Position numbers and translations under genes: made by a program. Positions 57,233 through 64,000 of a DNA stretch of 64,000 bases are shown here, in pieces. A model generated the notes under the pieces. The model had not been told where the DNA came from, did not search any database, and saw nothing but the letters and a program-made list of their open reading frames with translations. The stretch spans positions 49,280,124-49,344,123 of the forward strand of contig OY743169.1 of assembly GCA_963555705.1 (NCBI GenBank). The letters run 5' to 3'. The DNA is from Ligustrum vulgare. Lineage: Eukaryota > Streptophyta > Magnoliopsida > Lamiales > Oleaceae. Each line of letters begins with the position of its first letter. Position 1 is the first letter of the stretch.

Positions 57233-59030
57233 GCTTAATGAATTACCCGTTAGCTCAAGATAAACTAACCAAGAGGGGAGTGAATTGGTTTATAAATTTT
57301 TTTCGATAAATAATCTCAAACTTAAAAACCAATGGGTACAAGTATGAGCACTTAGTATTGCAAGTAACTTAACTATCAATGTAGTGTGCTATAAATGTGT
57401 AAACTTAATTGATAAAGCAAGTATAGCACTTAGATATAGTGTTGCACTATATAAATTGATAAAATAGAGTAAGTCCAATGTAAGTAAGTAAAAGAGATAA
57501 GAGAATGCAAACGCGATTTAAGGAGGTTCAATCAACCAACGTGATCTATGTCCTCCGTTACCGAGCTCTCCGTCACGAGCAAGACCAAATCCACTATATC
57601 TATAACTTACAACAAGGAATATCAAATCCTTAAGTGACTTACAACAAGGGGCACTTACCCTTAGGTGACTTACAATAAGGAGCACCTACCCTTAAGTGAC
57701 TTACAACAAGGAGCACTTATCCTTAGGTGACTTACAACAAGGAGCACCTACCCTTAACCAACAATCGAGATTTCACAAGGCTCTTGAAACCACAAGATAT
57801 AATGAATTGAATTTACAATTGAAATAACTCTCTTGACAAATGATATACTCAAATTAAGTACCGAGAGAGTTAGACTAACACTTCAATAGATAGTAAAGAA
57901 TTAAGCTCGAGTGTTAGGAAAAACTTTGATGCAAATGATAATGAAAAATTCAATGCAATCAAACAAAGTTTTTCAAATAATCTCTTGTTAAAATATTGAA
58001 TCAAATTAAGTATCAAGACATGCCACACTTGAATAATTAACAATAAACTAAGCTCAAAGTGTTTAGGTAATGGAACTTTGATGAATCAAATGATAATGAA
58101 AAATGAAGCACAAATAATCAAAGTTCCCTAATTGGGAATTCTCCCTTTTAAAAGATTAAAACAAATTTAGAATAAAAAGAGACTTACACTTCAATTCCAA
58201 TATATAATCTGAATATGTTGAGGAAGTTTATATAAAGTAAAACTAAGAATCTTCACAAAAACTTTCTTTCAAAACTTTGATGAATTTTGATAAAACAAAA
58301 TTAGATCAATCAAAGTATTCTAATAAAGATAGATAAATATAAATCAAGTAAGAACAATGACTTTTTTCACAAGAAAACTTTTCTAAAATCTCCTCTTAGT
58401 TGTTGAAATGAATGCAAGAGAGAAGGCTATTTATAGAGCAAATTTCGCACATATTGTCTTTTGCAGTCGACCTATTCAGTCATGCGGTTGACCTCAATAT
58501 AGTCGTTGCAAGAAAATAGCTGTTGGAGTTCAAAATAGAAAAATGCGGTCGACTTGAAAAAATTTGCTGTCGACCTCATTGATTTGCGGGTGACCTCAAA
58601 AATCAGCATTTCAAGATTTTGATTTTTCAAGGTTTTTTGATCAAAGTTGATTTTGAAAAAGATATTTTAATGACTTTAAAAATGTTACTTGAGCTTTATG
58701 AATTTTATTGCCAACTATTGATGCATTAACCTTATATAAGATTGAAAAGCAATTTGTAAATGCTCAATTTTTTGTAGGCTTTTTTGCTTGGTCTTCATGC
58801 TACCATGCTTTCCGACTTTAATTTTGATCTTGAATATCTTCAATTCTTTCTTGATCTTCTTTGCGTCTCATGTGCTTGATCACATAGTTTTAATTTATAT
58901 CTTTGAGATACGATTTGAACATTGAATTCTTTGAATATTTATCATTACATGAAACACTTGAAGCATAACAACACAATATATTCTTGTTTGTTATGATCAA
59001 AACAATAAGATTAAGTCAACCATAGTCAAC
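57233..59030. mobile_element. 1.8-kb insertion of unknown class in copia E
   Basis: The copia frame reads ...LTVSDGNV up to about 59031 and continues THVGTSLLLALHDKSD from 57232, so removing the segment restores the protein. AAC is present at both junctions (57230-57232 and 59028-59030). The insert contains a tandem array at about 57600-57760, five copies of 'gtgacttacaacaaggagca', and a cluster of GCGGTCGACCT-like motifs at 58465-58585. It has no protein. TIRs, LTRs and a Helitron end were not seen. Confidence 0.7.
57600..57765. repeat. Tandem array, about 36-bp unit
   Basis: Five units of 'gtgacttacaacaaggagca' followed by 'c-tacccttag' or close variants, in direct orientation. Confidence 0.85.
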
Positions 59031-60179
59031 ATTACCATCACTAACAGTAAGAGTTTCCTTGCCAACATATTCAGTGGTTGTGAGGAGCTTTTCTCTGTCA
59101 GCAGTTACGTGGTGACTTGTACCGAAATCAGCAAACCAAGCAAGGTCAGATACTGTGTTGGATGAGGTCATGAGCAAGAGAATCTTGGATTGTGTTATGA
59201 CTATTATCATACGGTTTGCTTCCCATAAATCTCTCATCATACCTGTTGAAACACTTGTCTGCTGAGTGATTGTTCATGCCACGAATTTGATAGGGTACTT
59301 TGCCTTCATAGCTTCTTCTCCCTCTTCCTCTACTTCTTGCAGCACCTCTAAAGCTTGACTTTCTTCCATTCTATCCAGACCTACCACCTCTAAAATTTTG
59401 TGAGTAGGGCCTTTGTGAAAAATTTCCAGTGTTAGATTCACATTTACAAGACCATATCTGACTAAATTTAAGTGCTCAAGTCTGGTTTCATACGTCACTA
59501 GCAGGGACTGCAGCTCACACAAAGAGATAGAATCCATATTATTGATTTGCACCACTATTGGTGTAAATTCTTCATCAAGTCCAGCCAGTACCTGAGTAAT
59601 CAAGTTTGATGTTGGTATTGCTCTTCCTGCTATTTCAAGATTTTCAGGAATTTGTTTCACTGCATTAAGATATGCATCAATGCTCTTGGGCCATTTTCTC
59701 ATTTTCTGCAACTCTTCGGTCAAAAAGATCATTCTAGACTTGTTCATTACTCCAAAGCTTTCTTGCACAACTTTCCACAGTTCTCTAGAACTTGAACTTC
59801 CCAAAACTCTCATGGAGATTTCAGGTGTCATGGAGGAATATCACCATCCGAGTAAGAGCTGATCTACGGATTTCCATTTGTTAAATTCTGGATTAGCTAC
59901 CGTCTCTGTGACTTGTTTATTGTTTGTTGTGACTGTGTTGCTGATAGTTGCAAGTGGACACTTGTTTTCTTCAAGGATGAAATCTTCGAGGTTGTGCCCT
60001 TTGATTATGGGCATAACCACGTTCTTCCATAGCAGATAATAGTTTTTGTCTAGCTTCACTGAGGGAGACTGAGTCAGGTTCATTCCGAATGGCAAGACAT
60101 GATTACCTCCCACACATGGAGGCATCACAATGGAGGAGTTTGCTGGTGACGTGTTGCTACCGGTGCTTGTATTTGCCAT
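59016..60179 (-). pseudogene. Element E gag and protease
   Basis: Gag starts at the Met at 60179 (MANTSTGSNTSPANSS). An N-terminal part (LDKNYYLLWKNVVMPIIKGH) leads to a stop near 59841. Then 59831-59274 gives the copia Gag core (SRELWKVVQESFG, LTEELQKMRKW, LITQVLAGLDEEFTPIV). A zinc-knuckle region is barely visible at about 59270. Protease (59240-59030) reads WFADFGTSHHVTADREKLLT; the catalytic D-[ST]-G is D-F-G, so the active-site loop is altered. Protease continues beyond the 1.8-kb insert. Non-functional. Confidence 0.85.
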
Positions 60180-60505
60180 ATTTAGCTCTGATACCAAGTG
60201 AAGTTTTGCTGGTTGTAACTTTTGTATTTCAGAAAACTTGAGTACAATGTGTGAGCTCCTTCAGAATATATAGAGCTCGTGAAGTTGGAATAAGTGCAAG
60301 AATTGTGATGAACTAACCAATTACAAAATGACACCTATAACAATCTAGTACTGATATTCCTAAATATGAGGAGTCAAACAAATAGTACTAGTACATAAAA
60401 AATATACAGAATTCGTTGGACACAAATGAAATTCTGGTGCTTATTACTCAGTCCTTAACTTGCATATCTTGATCAAAGTGGTCCTTACATTTTTGAAACC
60501 TTAAT

Positions 60506-61497
60506 AATCTCTCTTTGAACTAAACATACATATACATACATATACATACATACATATATTTAAATAAATATTATTCTCGAAAAGTTTAACTAATTTGACG
60601 ACCCAAACATATGTAAACTAAGCTTTTTTATTTTAATTTAATAAATTTATACATTCCATACATATATATTGCTTCATACTCCAAACGCTGAACAAATATT
60701 AGTAAAAAAGTTCTCACGATATAAAATTTAAAGTGTATATCGAAATTAATATAATAGAATTTTTTGTGTCGACTGACGACTAGAAATGTGAAAAGTCATT
60801 ATTTTGTTGGTATCCAAGTAAAATTATTAATTGGGCAACACCATACAACCAAATTAAAAAATTCAAATTCTAGAAGTTCTTTTTTCTTTTTTTTTTTTGG
60901 GTAATAAAAAAGGTTTTTTCCTCGTGTGATTCGGTCTCAAAGCTTAAGCGTGGCATTGGACTTGATTAAGGTTGAAACGACAATAAAGACAAACCAATTT
61001 TATGTATATATACACAGTCAACTGTTGGTATGATGTTATGAAATTTCTTAGGAAATCGGTTGCCGGATAATAAGTAATTATTTTGTACTTAGAATCTTGG
61101 TAATTTGAAACGGTTCAAAACTGATTTTTGATTCAACTACGAAAGTTTTCTCTACCTTATGTAACGTAAAAAATATCTCGAATAATTTTTTGAACATAAA
61201 ATGCTACGTTGTTTATTTATTTTTATTTTTTTACGTTGTTGAAGTAATCAACGTACATACTTCAGGTATTAAAATTATAATCTAATTTGTCTTTTTTCCT
61301 TGTCTCTGGAAATATTATTACAATTCAACTTGTTTTCGAACCAAAGAATTAAATTAGAAAAATTACAACACATACTCCTTAATTAATAGTCTAACCCAAG
61401 AACAAAATTGGTGTATTTGACAAGTTCAAACCCTTGTGAGCTGCCGGACACTTCATCTTGGGTTTACTCGTACATGTAGCGATAAGACACAACTTTG
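60506..61497. other. AT-rich spacer, no gene seen
   Basis: It contains a (TACA)n/(TA)n microsatellite at about 60525-60562 and otherwise no recognised feature. Confidence 0.5.
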
Positions 61498-61965
61498 TGT
61501 TGGAGAACATTCTCTTGGATAAAATTCAATAATGTGGGGCCAAACATGTATAAAATAAAATGTGTGGTGCTATTTTAAGGATTTAGTCAATAAAGTGATC
61601 CACTAAAGATTATTCAGGACTAATGGGTATTAAGTGTCGTTAGATTAAAGTGTAGAGACGGATTCAATGTTTTAAATTGATGAGGGGCCAATTTAATAAC
61701 ATTGAAACACGATAGCTGCCCTACAGCTATTTATACAGGTCATGGTCTCCAATTGAGCGTGACTTTTCATAATTCTCTGCATCCCCATCAACAGAGGAGA
61801 AAATAAGGAAAAACCACGAATCAGTTGGAAGGCCATAACTCCGTTCGATCAAACACAATAATGGATTCAGGTACGCTTCCGCTTCAGTTTCGGTCCAATA
61901 GTTACAGTATGATGTTTAAGAATTTTAGATGAACAATCATCTATATTAAATTTAATTTAAACAAG

Positions 61966-61978
61966 TGGTATCAGAGCC
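61966..61978 (+). promoter_or_regulatory. Initiator-Met tRNA primer-binding site, element F
   Basis: TGGTATCAGAGCC two bases after the LTR end. Confidence 0.9.
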
Positions 61979-63474
61979 AACATCGTGTTGAATTATCAGA
62001 TCAATTTTGAACGCATATATATAAAACCAAATTGTGTGCGTATGTATATACGCATAAGTCTCTGATTTCAAAATTATACACACTGCAAGTTCGAAATTTT
62101 GGAAACATGCATCAATTTTGGGCTTCAGCCGATCGATTCCTCTTAGTATGAATACATATATGCGAAAATCTTGTTTTTCAACCTTGATTGAAATCGGTTT
62201 TTGTATATATATATATATATTGGATTTATGTTGCAGTATGGGTTGTTATGTATGGATTTGGATTATGTGTATTGTGTTGTTTCTTGTTGATGGAATCGAT
62301 CGGTTGGTAAGGGGTTGCACGCGGCTTGCAGGGTCGCCGCGCGCGATGGGATTGAGAAGGTTTACAGCGTCGCGCACCGCGACGCTGTGTTCTTGGTTGT
62401 AGCGCCGTAGATGGTGCTGCAGGCAACGGACGGCGCCAGCAATGGCGCCGCGTTTTCCGGACTGGTGTGCGTCGGCTAGGGTTTAGTTGTAAACCCTAGC
62501 TGTTGCAACTTTTGGCCCAGGGGCCTTACTAAAAAATTTGAAGTGCTGAAGGGCCTGGATGCGATTCACGAAAATTGCTTTTATTTCACATCAAGTCCTC
62601 CTGATTTGTTTTAGTAATTAATAAAATCCTAAGCTTATGAAATCTTTTAAATTAGTCCCTCGGACTTCTGAATTTGCGAAATAAGCCCCTACAGTTATCA
62701 AATCATTTAAGTTGGGTTTTAAAAGTTCTGAATTTTACGATTCAGTCCCTAAAGTTTCAGTTTTTAATAAATTGGCCGCTAAAGTTTTGAAAAATTGCAA
62801 TTTAGTCCTTCAAGTTTAAAAATATTTAATAATTGGCCAATCAAGTTTAATTAGTTTAATTAAATTGCAATTTAACCATCCAACTTAATGATTGCTTAAT
62901 CCTAAAGTATTGAATTTCATAATTCAAATCCTAAAGTCTTAAATATATGCAAAACAGTCAATTCAAGTTCAAATTTTGGTATGACGGACTCGTTTGAGAA
63001 ATATAATATTTCAAAGTGAATTAATTGAAGCAACATGTTGCCAAAGCAACCTCTCTTGTGGAAATTAATTAACTTAGAATATTAGAAGGTTTTGTGTGTG
63101 TTGTTCATGCGGATATTGATCGGCCCAAAGGAAGGTCAATATTTGGCTGGAATTTCACATGCAGCTGTGGTGATAAATGCGTGACGATTATTTTGTTTAA
63201 CATGTGATCAATAAATCGGTCCAAAGAAAGGTTTATTGATTGACATGTCTTATTGTCAGTGTTTGATTACTACATCAAGAGTACCTATTACAAGTCAATA
63301 TTTCTGTCCAAAGACTAAATGTTGATGTTGTGCTAGGTATCTTGTGATGGGCCTTACCATTATTTGAAATTATTATTTGCATAATAAAGTACTAATGTAA
63401 GCTATTTCCATCTTCTTCTCTATACAGTTAATTCATCTGCTACCACAATATCTGCAAATCTTAATTCAATTCCC

Positions 63475-64000
63475 ATGCTTGATGGGTCAAACTTCAAGGA
63501 TTGGAAAGAGAACGCACTAATTGTTCTAAGCTGCATGGATCTCGACCTTGCTCTCAGGGTTGAGCAACCGGCTTCTCTTATGGATGCAAGTTCACCTGAT
63601 GACAGGAGGAACTTTGAGAAGTGGGAACGTTCAAATCGCATGAGTCTAATGATCATTAAGCGCGGCATTCCGGAAGCCTTTAGGGGCGCAGTATCTGAAG
63701 AGGTAACTAATGCCAAGCAATTCCTTGCCGAACTTGAAAAGCGTGTTGCTAAAAACGATAAGGCTGAAACAAGCACGCTTCTACAAAGCTTGATTTCAAT
63801 GAAGTATAGAGGCAAGGGGAACATAAGGGAGTACATCATGAAGATGTCTCATACTGCTTCAAAACTTAAGGCACTAAAGCTCAACTTGTCTGATGACTTT
63901 CTCGTGCATTTAGTATTGATATCGCTTCCTGCACATTTTAGTCAGTTTAAGGTCAGTTACAACTGTCAAAGGGAGAAATGGTCTCTAAATGAACTCATTT
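63475..64000 (+). CDS. Element F Gag (UBN2 type), open at window end
   Basis: The plus-strand frame is open from the Met at 63475 (and in frame from 63424, TVNSSATTISANLN) to the window end without a stop. It reads MLDGSNFKDWKENALIVLSC, MDLDLALRVEQPASL, NFEKWERSNRMSLMIIKRGI, ETSTLLQSLISMKYRGKGNI, REYIMKMSHTASKLKALKLN and LISLPAHFSQFKVSYN, the typical N-terminal half of a copia Gag, which forms the particle shell. A TTTCCATC...CTATACAG acceptor-like sequence just before 63428 suggests the true start codon may lie upstream and be joined by splicing. It is uninterrupted, unlike the same gene in element D, so F may be the more intact relative. Confidence 0.85.
   Translation, partial: MLDGSNFKDWKENALIVLSCMDLDLALRVEQPASLMDASSPDDRRNFEKWERSNRMSLMIIKRGIPEAFRGAVSEEVTNAKQFLAELEKRVAKNDKAETSTLLQSLISMKYRGKGNIREYIMKMSHTASKLKALKLNLSDDFLVHLVLISLPAHFSQFKVSYNCQREKWSLNELI

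Larger units (their letters stand above)
53444..60505 (-). mobile_element. Decayed Ty1/copia element E
   Basis: The LTRs at 53444-53757 and 60199-60505 share a TGAAGTTTT(A/G)CTGG start on the plus strand and the end ...TGAAACCTTAAT. They are clearly diverged, with many substitutions and small indels. The primer-binding site complement GCTCTGATACCA is at 60185-60196, so the element lies on the minus strand. The order gag, protease, integrase, reverse transcriptase, RNase H is complete but broken by stops. It carries a hAT MITE (56272-56527) and a 1.8-kb insert (57233-59030). No target duplication could be confirmed. Confidence 0.9.
61498..64000 (+). mobile_element. Ty1/copia element F, 5' part, runs off the window
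   Basis: The LTR is 61498-61963 (466 bp, TGTTGGAG...TTTAAACA). The initiator-Met primer site TGGTATCAGAGCC is at 61966-61978. The leader at 61979-63420 closely parallels that of element D: the same 'agccaacatcgtgttgaatta' phrase, the CpG-rich patch, the 'cctaaagttt' array, and the 'gcaacatgttgcc' and 'cggcccaaaggaagg' segments (the last present once, against twice in D). Gag follows. LTR sequences of D and F differ except for a stretch around GGTACGCTTCCGCTTCAGTT, so they are related but distinct families. Confidence 0.9.

Noticed and set aside
63420..63839. 139-codon minus-strand frame
   Set aside because: Antisense of the intact element F gag on the plus strand.

Overview
This window looks like plant nuclear DNA, most likely from a eudicot. 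It is AT-rich, filled with Ty1/copia and Ty3/gypsy LTR retrotransposons, CACTA, hAT and Harbinger-type DNA transposons and Helitron-like ends. The only convincing host gene is a small intron-containing TIR-domain gene (about 44.5-45.25 kb), a class abundant in eudicots and largely lost from grasses. I see no rRNA or tRNA gene and no CRISPR. The species cannot be named from this sequence alone.

Layout. 1-0.9 kb: minus-strand gypsy-type LTR with a cluster of ACGGCCGT palindromes. 1.4-3.9 kb: two G/T-rich tandem arrays. 4.7-10.3 kb: decayed plus-strand gypsy material, made of an LTR carrying a 954-bp MITE, a broken gag-protease region, and a second LTR with ACGGCCGT palindromes. 10.3-11.2 kb: 5' end of a minus-strand copia element. 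11.2-37.3 kb: one minus-strand copia element (copia B) split into three pieces by two later insertions. The first is a 13-kb hAT-type block (13.5-26.8 kb) that itself contains a CACTA transposon with captured host gene fragments, a Harbinger-type element and Helitron-like ends. The second is a complete 9.5-kb Tat-like gypsy element (27.0-36.5 kb) with 677-bp LTRs and a perfect 5-bp target duplication. 37.5-44.2 kb: copia relic (C) containing a complete 6.0-kb copia element (D). 44.5-45.25 kb: TIR-only gene. 45.8-50.9 kb: a decayed CACTA with a 922-bp CACTA MITE inside. 51.0-53.2 kb: a non-autonomous hAT with a perfect 8-bp duplication. 53.4-60.5 kb: a decayed minus-strand copia (E) with a hAT MITE and a 1.8-kb unknown insert. 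61.5 kb to the end: the 5' part of a further copia element (F), related to D, whose gag frame is still open at the window edge.

The genes do not form pathways. They are transposon proteins (Gag, protease, integrase, RT, RNase H; TNP2 and Ptta/En/Spm proteins; hAT transposase), nearly all with stops or frameshifts. The most interesting content is (1) host gene fragments inside the 14-24 kb CACTA, notably a correctly spliced exon of an RNA-dependent RNA polymerase, an RNA-silencing gene, and the 5' end of a possible topoisomerase I gene; (2) clusters of different GC-rich palindromes in several unrelated retroelements; (3) the long structured leader shared by copia D and F; and (4) the nesting order, which target duplications and restored reading frames date unambiguously. 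Alignments here were made by eye, so identity values are approximate.
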